From Virgibacillus_O sediminis (GTDB taxonomy: Bacteria > Bacillota > Bacilli > Bacillales > Amphibacillaceae), in assembly GCF_042643265.1 (NCBI RefSeq), contig NZ_JBHRRZ010000037.1:99044-163043 (forward strand): a stretch of 64,000 nt of DNA, given 5' to 3'. The notes under the pieces are model-generated. The model saw only the letters and a program-made list of their open reading frames with translations, was not told the DNA's origin and ran no database searches. Numbering within the stretch: the stretch's first letter is position 1; each line of letters begins with the position of its first letter. The position numbers and the translations under genes were made by a program. Positions 33,680-41,821 of the stretch are shown piece after piece.

Positions 33680-34477
33680 ATGAATAAAAGGGCGTATATA
33701 TTTGCATTAATTGCAGCTTGTATAGCTTTACTACTGCCGGCCACCAGCCTCAGCGCGGAAGAGAAGTCCAAAGAAAATGAATACGAAATACCAAGCCATG
33801 TTTTGACAATTTCCAAAGAGAATACGTATCCAAACTCAAGCGAGGACCAGGAAGTCGTCGAGCCGAGCGATCTGGTGAAGGAAATGATGGAGGATATGGA
33901 GAATACGATTGAAAACCCGGAATTGATCAAAATGCTGAATGAAACTACATTGAAGCCCTCGCCGCTGGCAATCGGCTACAGGGGAATGGTGTATCTAGGC
34001 AGATGGCCGATTAATTACCAGTCATCCGAAACAAATATGAACTGGGAATACCAGACCATCAATAAGAATGAAATGAATAATCTTGGCGGCGACACCAGCC
34101 AGGAAATGAATTACATTCAGCAGGAACAAAAAGAAATTAAAGGCGCATTGACCAATAAGATAGCCGACCCTGAACAAGTGAAAACCATGATGCTATTGCA
34201 GGCCAAGGAAAAAACAAATCTTCCGCTTTCCTATAACACAACGATCGGCAAGAATACAAAAAAGGATAATGCCTACAAGGTGCCGGCAAATAAGCAGGGA
34301 ACATTACAGGCATATGCTCCAGCCGTCAATGAAAAGGGACAAGTGACATTTGGTGAAGTATATATCGAATTGAAAGGGTCCAATAAAGGAATAACCATCA
34401 AAAACGTGACGAAGCAGGGAATCGGCGCATGGATTCCGGTGCAGGATCATATATCATTTTCTTTCCAATTAAAATAA
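33680..34477 (+). CDS. yfkD: YfkD family secreted protein
   Basis: Exported protein of 265 residues starting at the ATG 33680 (AAGGGAATGG upstream); the longer frame back to 33572 overlaps the OsmC gene. A signal peptide (KR, long hydrophobic stretch, cleavage after LSA) leads into a mature domain containing ISKENTYPN, GYRGMVYLGRWPINYQS, KTNLPLSYNTTIG and KQGIGAWIPVQDH, blocks I recognise from B. subtilis YfkD. The family has no known activity. The gene is followed by a phased repeat array and then a YuiF-like antiporter gene. Confidence 0.85.
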   Translation: MNKRAYIFALIAACIALLLPATSLSAEEKSKENEYEIPSHVLTISKENTYPNSSEDQEVVEPSDLVKEMMEDMENTIENPELIKMLNETTLKPSPLAIGYRGMVYLGRWPINYQSSETNMNWEYQTINKNEMNNLGGDTSQEMNYIQQEQKEIKGALTNKIADPEQVKTMMLLQAKEKTNLPLSYNTTIGKNTKKDNAYKVPANKQGTLQAYAPAVNEKGQVTFGEVYIELKGSNKGITIKNVTKQGIGAWIPVQDHISFSFQLK

Positions 34478-34566
34478 ATGATGCTGATTGAAGGAAGTGC
34501 CAGGGCGGTGCTTCCTTTGTTGTTGCAGACGGCAGAGGCGGTGATCGTCAGCCGGAGTTGTAGTTT

Positions 34567-34706
34567 ATCGGCAGAAGGGGGAGGATATCGCCCGGAGATA
34601 TGGTTAATCAGCGGAAGGCAGAGGATAACGCTCGGAGGTATCAGCATCACACGTCGGATATCCGCCGAAACGCGGGTCATCGGCAGCACACATCGGATAT
34701 CGCCCG
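34567..34706 (+). repeat. 20-bp phased ATCNGC array (locus 3)
   Basis: ATC-type motifs at 34567 (ATCGGCA), 34587 (GATATC), 34607 (ATCAGCG), 34627 (degenerate), then, after a 13-bp phase shift, 34640 (ATCAGCA), 34660 (GATATC), 34679 (ATCGGCA) and 34699 (GATATC). It fills the gap between yfkD and the antiporter gene. No gene was seen in 34478-34843. Confidence 0.65.
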
Positions 34707-34843
34707 AAGCTCTCACGCCCATTAACATAAAATTTAAAATATAATTTCTCCCCTTGATTTTTATGCTTTAATACTTTATCATGATGAAGTATTGAAGTTG
34801 AAATCATAAATAAGTGATAGATATAGAGAGAGGGGAAAGACTT

Positions 34844-36151
34844 ATGGAATGGGTAGTAATTGTTTCCGTCCTGGTTATGACGGTCCTGAGTCTGCTGCGG
34901 GTGAATGTGATTGTCGCAATTATTGCGGCAGGGCTTACGGCAGGGCTTATGTCAGGGCTATCCTTTGTTGAATCGACAGAAATGCTGGTAGCCGGCATGG
35001 GAGGCCAGGCGAATACGGCGTTGAGTTATATATTGCTGGGGGCTTTTGCTGTAGCCATCAGTTATACGGGGATTACTGGAATATTGGTGAACTATTTGAT
35101 CAAAGTGCTGACAGGGAAGAAAACGATGATGCTGCTGGCGATTGCCGGATTCGCGTCACTGTCGCAGAACCTTGTGCCAGTACATATTGCTTTTATTCCT
35201 ATATTGATTCCGCCATTACTGAAATTATTTGATGAAATGCGGATGGACCGCCGCGCTGTTGCGGTGGCATTGACATTCGGGCTGAAGGCTCCTTATGTCA
35301 TGATCCCAGCAGGTTTCGGGTTGATTTTCCATAACACGATTGTGGACAGTATGAATGAAAATGGGGCAAGTGTCTCCATCAGCGATACCACAACGGCCAT
35401 GCTGGCGCCTGGTATTGGAATGGTAGTGGGCCTCTTGATTGCCATCTTCTTCACCTACCGGAAGGACCGGGATGCTATAGAGGGTGCAGGTGGTCCGACG
35501 GCAATAATTGTGCCGGAAGTGAAAGAAGTTTCCTTTAACAAGAACCATTTCTTTACGCTTATTGCTATTTTTGGTGCGCTTATCGTACAGTTGATTACGG
35601 AAAATCTTATTTTAGGCGCCTTGACTGGACTTCTTCTTATGTTCCTATTCATTGTGGTGCCATTCCGCAACGGAGATAACATCGTTTCCGAGGGAATCGG
35701 CATGATGGGGTCGATTGCGTTCGTCATGCTTGTGGCATCCGGCTTTGGAACCATTTTGGAAGAGACCGGAGCCGTTGATGCTTTAGTGGAAGTCTCTTCG
35801 GGATTCCTGGGGGATAATAAAGCAATAATAGCGTTCATCCTACTGCTGGTAGGGCTGTTCGTCACGTTGGGAATCGGATCTTCCTTTGGTACTGTACCAA
35901 TCCTGGCTGCATTGTATGTACCGATTTGTCTGGCGGCAGGATTCTCCCCGGTAGCGACCGCAGCACTTATCGGGACGGCAGGTGCATTGGGGGATGCTGG
36001 TTCTCCTGCATCTGACAGTACACTGGGACCGACTTCCGGCCTGAATGCCGATGGGAAGCACCAGCATATCTGGGATACCGTGGTGCCGACCTTCATCCAC
36101 TTTAATATTCCTTTATTTATCTTTGGATGGGCGGCAGCTGTGTTCCTATAA
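34844..36151 (+). CDS. Na+/H+ antiporter family protein, YuiF-like
   Basis: Membrane protein of 435 residues with about 11-12 helices and the NhaC/ion-transporter fold layout. Characteristic pieces are SQNLVPVHIAFIPILIPPLL, VALTFGLKAPYVMIPAG and the C-terminal GALGDAGSPASDSTLGPTSGLNADGKHQHIWD, which mark the YuiF-type group. The start ATG 34844 has GAGGGG 8 nt upstream. The ion or organic-acid substrate has not been settled for this group; sodium/proton exchange is the database description. Confidence 0.82.
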   Translation: MEWVVIVSVLVMTVLSLLRVNVIVAIIAAGLTAGLMSGLSFVESTEMLVAGMGGQANTALSYILLGAFAVAISYTGITGILVNYLIKVLTGKKTMMLLAIAGFASLSQNLVPVHIAFIPILIPPLLKLFDEMRMDRRAVAVALTFGLKAPYVMIPAGFGLIFHNTIVDSMNENGASVSISDTTTAMLAPGIGMVVGLLIAIFFTYRKDRDAIEGAGGPTAIIVPEVKEVSFNKNHFFTLIAIFGALIVQLITENLILGALTGLLLMFLFIVVPFRNGDNIVSEGIGMMGSIAFVMLVASGFGTILEETGAVDALVEVSSGFLGDNKAIIAFILLLVGLFVTLGIGSSFGTVPILAALYVPICLAAGFSPVATAALIGTAGALGDAGSPASDSTLGPTSGLNADGKHQHIWDTVVPTFIHFNIPLFIFGWAAAVFL

Positions 36152-36205
36152 AAATGAATAACTTCACTCAGATTGGAAAAGGTAAGAAAAAACAGGTGGG
36201 ATATC

Positions 36206-36994
36206 ATGCAAAAATTCATTGCAGTATCGATCATCGTTTTTCTTGCCTTTTTTATTGGGGTGGAAAACAACCAGGTCTTAGCTTATGGCTGGGGCTACAA
36301 GAAAAATACGGATCACAAGCCTCCTGATATCGGGGAATATCAGGGATTGCTTGATAAATACGGTGCTTATTATGCTGACTTATCCGGTGATAAAGTCATT
36401 TATCTGACGTTCGATAATGGCTATGAAGCAGGTTATACCGGGGACATTCTGGATGTACTTGAAAAGGAAAAGGTTCCTGCGACCTTTTTCGTCACCGGCC
36501 ATTATGTGGACAGGGAGCCTGAACTGATTAAGCGGATGGTGGATGAGGGACATATCGTTGGCAACCACTCATACCATCATCCGGATTTCTCCACTATCTC
36601 AAAAGGCTCGATCCAAGAGGAATTGGAGGCGCTCGAGCAGGCGGTGGCAGAGGTTTCAGACCAGGAACAATTGAAATATCTCCGCCCGCCTAGAGGCATT
36701 TTCAATGAGCAGACATTGAAGTGGACCAGTGAATTAGGATATATCCATGTTTTTTGGTCGCTTGCTTTCGTGGATTGGGAGACAAGTAAGCAGAAAGGAT
36801 GGGAATATGCCTTTGATCAGGTAATGAACCAGATTCATCCAGGGGCAATTGTCCTGCTGCATACAGTCTCTTCGGATAATGCGGAAGCACTGGAGCATCT
36901 AATCACGGAGTTGAAAAAAGAGGGATATGAATTTAAAAGCTTGGACGACCTCGTCATAAAGGACGAAATTCCACGGCCAATATATGGATTTTAA
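36206..36994 (+). CDS. pdaA: Polysaccharide deacetylase PdaA (muramic delta-lactam synthesis)
   Basis: N-acetylmuramic acid deacetylase acting on spore cortex peptidoglycan to allow muramic delta-lactam formation, required for germination. The product has 262 residues with an N-terminal signal/anchor (residues 1-25) and a NodB domain. Motif 1 is YLTFDNGYEAG, with Asn where most NodB proteins have Asp, which I recall is normal for PdaA. The metal histidines are in GNHSYHHPDF, and RPPRG is intact. ATG 36206 is preceded by AGGTGGG. SigG-type control is expected from B. subtilis but was not identified here. Confidence 0.92.
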   Translation: MQKFIAVSIIVFLAFFIGVENNQVLAYGWGYKKNTDHKPPDIGEYQGLLDKYGAYYADLSGDKVIYLTFDNGYEAGYTGDILDVLEKEKVPATFFVTGHYVDREPELIKRMVDEGHIVGNHSYHHPDFSTISKGSIQEELEALEQAVAEVSDQEQLKYLRPPRGIFNEQTLKWTSELGYIHVFWSLAFVDWETSKQKGWEYAFDQVMNQIHPGAIVLLHTVSSDNAEALEHLITELKKEGYEFKSLDDLVIKDEIPRPIYGF

Positions 36995-36995
36995 T

Positions 36996-37026
36996 GAAAA
37001 AGCGGGCTTGATATGGCCCGCTTTTT
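36996..37026. terminator. Bidirectional terminator between pdaA and the PDE gene
   Basis: AAAAAGCGGGC (36997-37007) and GCCCGCTTTTT (37015-37025), 7-nt loop, serving two convergent genes. Confidence 0.88.
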
Positions 37027-37027
37027 G

Positions 37028-39670
37028 TCATTTCTTATTCAGGTAATCATATGGGTTGGCATAAATGAATTCTGTTTCCGGTATGTCATTCTTCGTGCTG
37101 GTCAGTACGGAGACTTGGTTGACGGTACGGGAGAGCCGCTCCATTTCTGCTTCATCGGCAGTAAACTCGATCCCGTAATGATACGTATCCCATTTAGCTT
37201 CATTCATCCAGACAGGCGTGCCGCCGAGCCGGAATGTTTCGCCCATAAGTGTGAATTGGAATTCAAATTTCATCGGCGATTGGGTGGGGAGCTTTAGGGA
37301 AGACAGGATTTTTATGCCTCCGGCGCTGATATTTTCGATGAGGATATCGGACGATCCCAGGTCGACTCTCCTGCCCTTCACTTCCACAATTGCCATACTT
37401 CCTTTCAGGCTGTTCGGAAACTCTATACGGAAGTGTTTCCTTCTTTCCTGTACAGGGGCTTGAGAGGCTTTTGGTTTGCTCGGCCTCATATAGCCTGACC
37501 GCATGATTTGCTCGAACGCGACGGCCGGCACCGGCTTGGAATAGATATAGCCTTGGATGAGATCACATTCCTTCTCTTTCAGGAATTCCAGCTGTTCATG
37601 CTCCTCCACCCCTTCTGCGACAATGTCCATATTTAATGATTTCGCAAGGTGAATTACGGAAGATACAATAGCGGCATCCAGCTGATTCTCTTTCGTAATA
37701 TTCCTGATGAACACCTGGTCGATTTTTAGAATGTCAGATCTAAACACATGCAGATAGTTAAGGGAGGCAAAGCCTGTTCCGAAATCATCAATGGCCACCC
37801 TTACACCGAGTGTACGGAGTTCCTCCAATGTCGCAAGCACACCCACATCATTTTTGAGCAGGGAGCTTTCAGTTAATTCCATTTCCAAGTATTTGGCGGG
37901 AATGTCATGGAGCTGCAGCTGTTCCTCAATATAAGGAGCGAGTCCTTTTTTCATCAGCCGGATGGGTGAGATGTTTACAGCAATCGGCAGAAGCGGCAGT
38001 CCCCTGTCCCTCCAATCCCGTAACTGACTGCACACCTTCCGGATGACCCAGTCGCTGATGTGGTGGATCAGGTGGTTTTCTTCTGCCAATGGGATAAAGT
38101 CTCCTGGGGAAACGACTCCCCATTCCTCGTGATTCCATCTGATCAGCGCTTCTGCACTTCGGACTGCACCACTATGTGGATCGATCTGGGGCTGGTAATA
38201 CAATTCAAACTCTTCATTGGCGATGGCTTTCCGCATATCTTTCTCGAGGATATATTTTTTATAGGAAGAGATATCCTTGGAGAATGAATACAGGCAATAG
38301 GTGTTTTTGCCTTGCTGTTTTGCCTGGTAGAGGGCAGAATGGGCGTTTTGCACTAACGTCAATTTATCACTGCCATCCTCTGGGAAAAAGCTGATCCCGA
38401 TGCTGGTCGTCAAGTGGAGCTCGAAATCCTGTATGGTGAATGGTGCCTCGATTCTATGGATGACCCTTTCAGCTGTCTGAAATGCCATCTCTTTTGACGG
38501 ATAGTCCTTAAGGATGATCAGGAAGTCATCACCGTTCAGGCGGGCCGCATAGCCATTGTCCGGGAGGGAATCTTCCAGGATGGACGCAACCTTGATCAGA
38601 GTCTCGTCCCCAACCTGATAGCCAAGGGAGTCGCTGATTATATTGAACCGGTCCAGATCCACATATAATAATGCAAAAGGATCGTCGTTCTGGCAGAGCT
38701 GGTCTAAGGTTCTATCAAGGCTCTGCTGGTTCGGGAGGCCTGTGAGCGGGTCATGGGAGGCAAGGCGCTTCAGCTTTTCCTGCATTTCCATTTCCTCTGT
38801 CACGTCGACCATCACGCCGAATGTATGGGTAACTTCCCCATCATCATTCTGCCAAGGGATGGTCTGGTCATAGACCCATTTCACCGTGCCATCAGCGGCT
38901 TTGATCTGGTAGTAGTGCTCAATTGACTCCCCTTGTTCGACCAGTTTCTGCTTTTCCTCTACCATCTCCCAATGAGAAGGCAGGACGGATTTCTCCCAAA
39001 AGGAGGAATCGCTGTAAATCTCCCTCAGTGTCATTTGGAAGATTTCTTCATTTCCTTTGGAAGCAAAAATGAATGATCCGCTATGAAAATCCCTCATCCA
39101 GATACCGGATTTCAAATGGTCAAATATATGGAACAACCGTTCATTGGTTTCTTTCAATTCCAATTCCATGATCTTTTGGTCGGTTATATCCCGGACAGCA
39201 CCCACCAGCTTGAAGGGCTGCCTATCCTCATGGATGACTTCTGTGCGGACTTTGAGGTACCGCAACTGCTTCGTCTCTCCGTGGTAGATACGAAATTCAG
39301 CATGATAATCAATGCCGTGATGGATGGCTTCTTCTACCTTATGATCCATTTCCTCATAATCATCCGGATGCATGAGATTGAATAGCTGCTGCATAGGGAT
39401 TTTACGATTGGGGTCCAAGCCAAACATGGTAAAGAGGTGCTCCGAGCAGTATAGCTCGTCCTCTTCTATTAGATATTCCCAGCTGGCAATGTCAGCGATC
39501 TGCTGGGCCTGGGCCAAATGGTTTTCCTTGATATTCAACTGACTGGCCAGTCGGCGCAGCTCCCCTGCACCTTTAGATAATTCATCTTCACGAGGCTCGG
39601 TGGTCTCCAGTTCACTTGCTTTCAAAAAAAGTCTCTTCAGAATGTTATGGTTGCCGGGAGGTACAGCCAT
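37028..39670 (-). CDS. PAS-PAS-GGDEF-EAL-PilZ protein, predicted c-di-GMP phosphodiesterase
   Basis: A cytosolic 880-residue signalling protein. Domains in order are a short N-terminal helix region, PAS 1 (about 57-168), PAS 2 (175-295), GGDEF (300-455), EAL (470-720) and PilZ (740-850). The GGDEF active-site motif reads NGDDF, so cyclase activity is doubtful. The EAL domain keeps its key residues: EAL in RSAEALIRW, NIS, ELTES, DDFGTGFASL, KIDQVF, EGVEE and QGY, so c-di-GMP hydrolysis is expected. PilZ has RKHFR and a NISAGG variant of the DxSxxG ligand motif. No transmembrane segment is present, so sensing is of a cytosolic signal. Confidence 0.92.
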   Translation of the reverse strand: MAVPPGNHNILKRLFLKASELETTEPREDELSKGAGELRRLASQLNIKENHLAQAQQIADIASWEYLIEEDELYCSEHLFTMFGLDPNRKIPMQQLFNLMHPDDYEEMDHKVEEAIHHGIDYHAEFRIYHGETKQLRYLKVRTEVIHEDRQPFKLVGAVRDITDQKIMELELKETNERLFHIFDHLKSGIWMRDFHSGSFIFASKGNEEIFQMTLREIYSDSSFWEKSVLPSHWEMVEEKQKLVEQGESIEHYYQIKAADGTVKWVYDQTIPWQNDDGEVTHTFGVMVDVTEEMEMQEKLKRLASHDPLTGLPNQQSLDRTLDQLCQNDDPFALLYVDLDRFNIISDSLGYQVGDETLIKVASILEDSLPDNGYAARLNGDDFLIILKDYPSKEMAFQTAERVIHRIEAPFTIQDFELHLTTSIGISFFPEDGSDKLTLVQNAHSALYQAKQQGKNTYCLYSFSKDISSYKKYILEKDMRKAIANEEFELYYQPQIDPHSGAVRSAEALIRWNHEEWGVVSPGDFIPLAEENHLIHHISDWVIRKVCSQLRDWRDRGLPLLPIAVNISPIRLMKKGLAPYIEEQLQLHDIPAKYLEMELTESSLLKNDVGVLATLEELRTLGVRVAIDDFGTGFASLNYLHVFRSDILKIDQVFIRNITKENQLDAAIVSSVIHLAKSLNMDIVAEGVEEHEQLEFLKEKECDLIQGYIYSKPVPAVAFEQIMRSGYMRPSKPKASQAPVQERRKHFRIEFPNSLKGSMAIVEVKGRRVDLGSSDILIENISAGGIKILSSLKLPTQSPMKFEFQFTLMGETFRLGGTPVWMNEAKWDTYHYGIEFTADEAEMERLSRTVNQVSVLTSTKNDIPETEFIYANPYDYLNKK

Positions 39671-39865
39671 ATTGCATCTTCTCGCTTTCTATATAAATTA
39701 ACACAGGTAATTGTTGGTATCATGTCTTCCTGTTAATTATATGATAGAATCCAATTCCTGGAAATAGAATTCTGTCTAATCCCCCGAAAAGAAGAGGCGG
39801 TCCTTCGTCCTTATAAGTTATCTAAACATTTGATATAATAGGGCAAACTGGCAGGGAGGGTTATG

Positions 39866-41449
39866 ATGAAAAGAGAAGACCTTATTGCACCACAGAATTA
39901 TAATATTGCAATGGAAGTGGAGCGGTATGCCGCCGATGCAGACAGGAAAGCATTGATTTGGCAGGATGACGCTGGAACGGCAAAAGAGATTACATATGGC
40001 GAACTGGTGAAAAACGCCAATAGGATCGGTAATGTGTTTCAAAGGATGGGGCTTGAGAAAGGTGATAAGATCCTGGTCATGATTCCGCGTCTGATCGATG
40101 TCTATGAAGTTTACTTGGCTGCCTTAAAAACAGGGGTGATCATTATTCCTTCATCGGAAATGCTGAAGACGAAGGATCTCCAATACCGGATCACCCATGG
40201 AGAGGCGAAGGGCATCGTCAGCTATTTTCCATTTACCGATCAATATAAGGATATTTTGGAGTACCATAAACTGAAGAAATTTGTAGTAGGTGAGCCTGTG
40301 GAAGGATGGCATTATCTGGATGACTTGAAACGAGGCGCCTCCGAAGAATTGGAAATGGTCCCGACCTCCAAAGATGATATTGCGTTCCTTCCATACACCT
40401 CGGGAACCACCGGCAACCCTAAAGGAGTAGTGCATACACATGCATGGGGGTATGCCCATTTACAGACGGCCCCGAAGAACTGGCTTTCTATTAAGGAAGG
40501 AGATAGGGTCTGGGCAACTGCAGGGCCAGGATGGCAGAAATGGATTTGGAGCCCATTCCTGTCCGTACTTGGCTCAGGTGCAACAGGCTTCATCTATCAC
40601 GGGAAATTCGACCCGGAGAAGTATCTGAGCCTGCTTGAAGAGCATGAAATCAATGTGCTTTGCTGTACGCCGACCGAGTACCGGCTGATGGCCAAGGTGG
40701 ACAACCTGGAAGAGTATCAGCTTCCGGCTCTTCACAGTGCCGTTTCTGCAGGTGAGCCGTTGAATGTGGAGGTCATTGATACATTTAAGCGCTACTTCAA
40801 TATAATGGTAAGAGACGGCTACGGCCAGACCGAGAATACACTGCTGCTCGGCGTGATGAAAAATATGGAACTCCGCCCCGGCTCAATGGGAAAGCCCACA
40901 CCGGGAAATGAAGTGGAGCTTATTGATGAAGATGGCAAGCCTGTTCCGGCCAATCAGGTAGGAGATATCGCAGTGAAGATAGACAGCCCTTCCCTGTTCC
41001 GTGAGTACTATAAAGATATGGACCGGACGAAAAAGTCGAGAAAAGGCGACTATTATATTACCGGAGACCAGGCCAGGAAGGACGAGGACGGGTATTACTG
41101 GTTTGAAGGGCGCAAGGATGATATCATCATCAGTTCCGGTTATACCATCGGCCCATTCGAGGTGGAGGATGCATTGGTCAAACATCCTTATATCAAAGAG
41201 TGTGCCGTAGTAGCAAGCCCGCATGAAGTACGGGGGAGCATTGTCAAAGCATTTGTAGTGCTGAAGCAAAATGTAGATGAGGCCGGACCTGATTTGGTCA
41301 AGGCACTGCAAGACCATGTGAAGCAAGTGACCGCACCATATAAATACCCAAGGGAAATTGAGTTTGTGGATGATCTGCCGAAAACGTCGTCAGGAAAGAT
41401 TCGGCGGATTGAACTGCGCCAGAAGGAAGAAAAGAAGAATGAAGAATGA
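39866..41449 (+). CDS. Acyl-CoA synthetase (acetyl-CoA synthetase-like AMP ligase)
   Basis: ANL-family ligase of 527 residues converting a short or medium carboxylate, ATP and CoA to acyl-CoA. Core motifs are PYTSGTTGNPKGVVHTH, GYGQTEN, the YYITGDQ hinge region, GRKDDIIISSGYTIGP and the C-terminal catalytic lysine in PKTSSGKIRRIE. It resembles MbcS/YtcI-type medium- or branched-chain acyl-CoA synthetases of Bacilli rather than AcsA (which is longer, over 570 residues). Of two adjacent ATGs (39863, 39866), the second has the better spacing from GGAGG. It stands alone with a terminator. Confidence 0.88.
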   Translation: MKREDLIAPQNYNIAMEVERYAADADRKALIWQDDAGTAKEITYGELVKNANRIGNVFQRMGLEKGDKILVMIPRLIDVYEVYLAALKTGVIIIPSSEMLKTKDLQYRITHGEAKGIVSYFPFTDQYKDILEYHKLKKFVVGEPVEGWHYLDDLKRGASEELEMVPTSKDDIAFLPYTSGTTGNPKGVVHTHAWGYAHLQTAPKNWLSIKEGDRVWATAGPGWQKWIWSPFLSVLGSGATGFIYHGKFDPEKYLSLLEEHEINVLCCTPTEYRLMAKVDNLEEYQLPALHSAVSAGEPLNVEVIDTFKRYFNIMVRDGYGQTENTLLLGVMKNMELRPGSMGKPTPGNEVELIDEDGKPVPANQVGDIAVKIDSPSLFREYYKDMDRTKKSRKGDYYITGDQARKDEDGYYWFEGRKDDIIISSGYTIGPFEVEDALVKHPYIKECAVVASPHEVRGSIVKAFVVLKQNVDEAGPDLVKALQDHVKQVTAPYKYPREIEFVDDLPKTSSGKIRRIELRQKEEKKNEE

Positions 41450-41452
41450 CAG

Positions 41453-41490
41453 AACAGGGAACAGTGTTTATAGCTGTTCCCTGTTTTTTC
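41453..41490 (+). terminator. Intrinsic terminator of the acyl-CoA synthetase gene
   Basis: AACAGGGAACAG (41453-41464) pairs with CTGTTCCCTGTT (41474-41485), followed by T. Confidence 0.88.
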
Positions 41491-41594
41491 TTATTAAGAC
41501 CGGCTGTCGCCCGAGTATAGTCCTTACACTGCTGACTGAGAGCAAGCACCATTCTTGTTTAGAATAATTTTTAATAAAAATTGGGTCAAACTAC

Positions 41595-41649
41595 TTGAAA
41601 GTCAAAAAAGGTCAGTATATAATGTAGTCAAAGGTCAAAGATGGTCAAA
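41595..41649 (+). promoter_or_regulatory. clpE promoter P1 with two CtsR boxes
   Basis: TTGAAA (41595-41600) and TATAAT (41618-41623), 17 nt apart. CtsR box 1 (41600-41616, GTCAAA-AAA-GGTCAGT, one half imperfect) sits within the promoter. Box 2 (41633-41649, GGTCAAA-GAT-GGTCAAA) matches the heptad consensus perfectly just downstream of the start site. Confidence 0.88.
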
Positions 41650-41698
41650 GCCAAACATTGATCAAATCAACATGGCCTTGAAGGAATAAGCAAAAAGC

Positions 41699-41753
41699 TT
41701 GAAGCTATTAGGAAATGTGCCTTATACTACAGTTAAGGTCAAAGATAGTCAAA
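41699..41753 (+). promoter_or_regulatory. clpE promoter P2 with third CtsR box
   Basis: TTGAAG (41699-41704) and TATACT (41723-41728), 18 nt apart, form a second possible promoter. CtsR box 3 (41737-41753, GGTCAAA-GAT-AGTCAAA) is perfect and placed downstream of it. Confidence 0.8.
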
Positions 41754-41821
41754 GTCAAAAAGCAAGCAATCAATCAAATTTTAATTGATCATAAATTAGC
41801 ATATACAAGGAGGAATGAAGG

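Noticed and set aside
37028..39670. Active diguanylate cyclase
   Set aside because: The active-site motif is NGDDF rather than GGDEF/GGEEF, while the EAL site is complete; phosphodiesterase is the better call.
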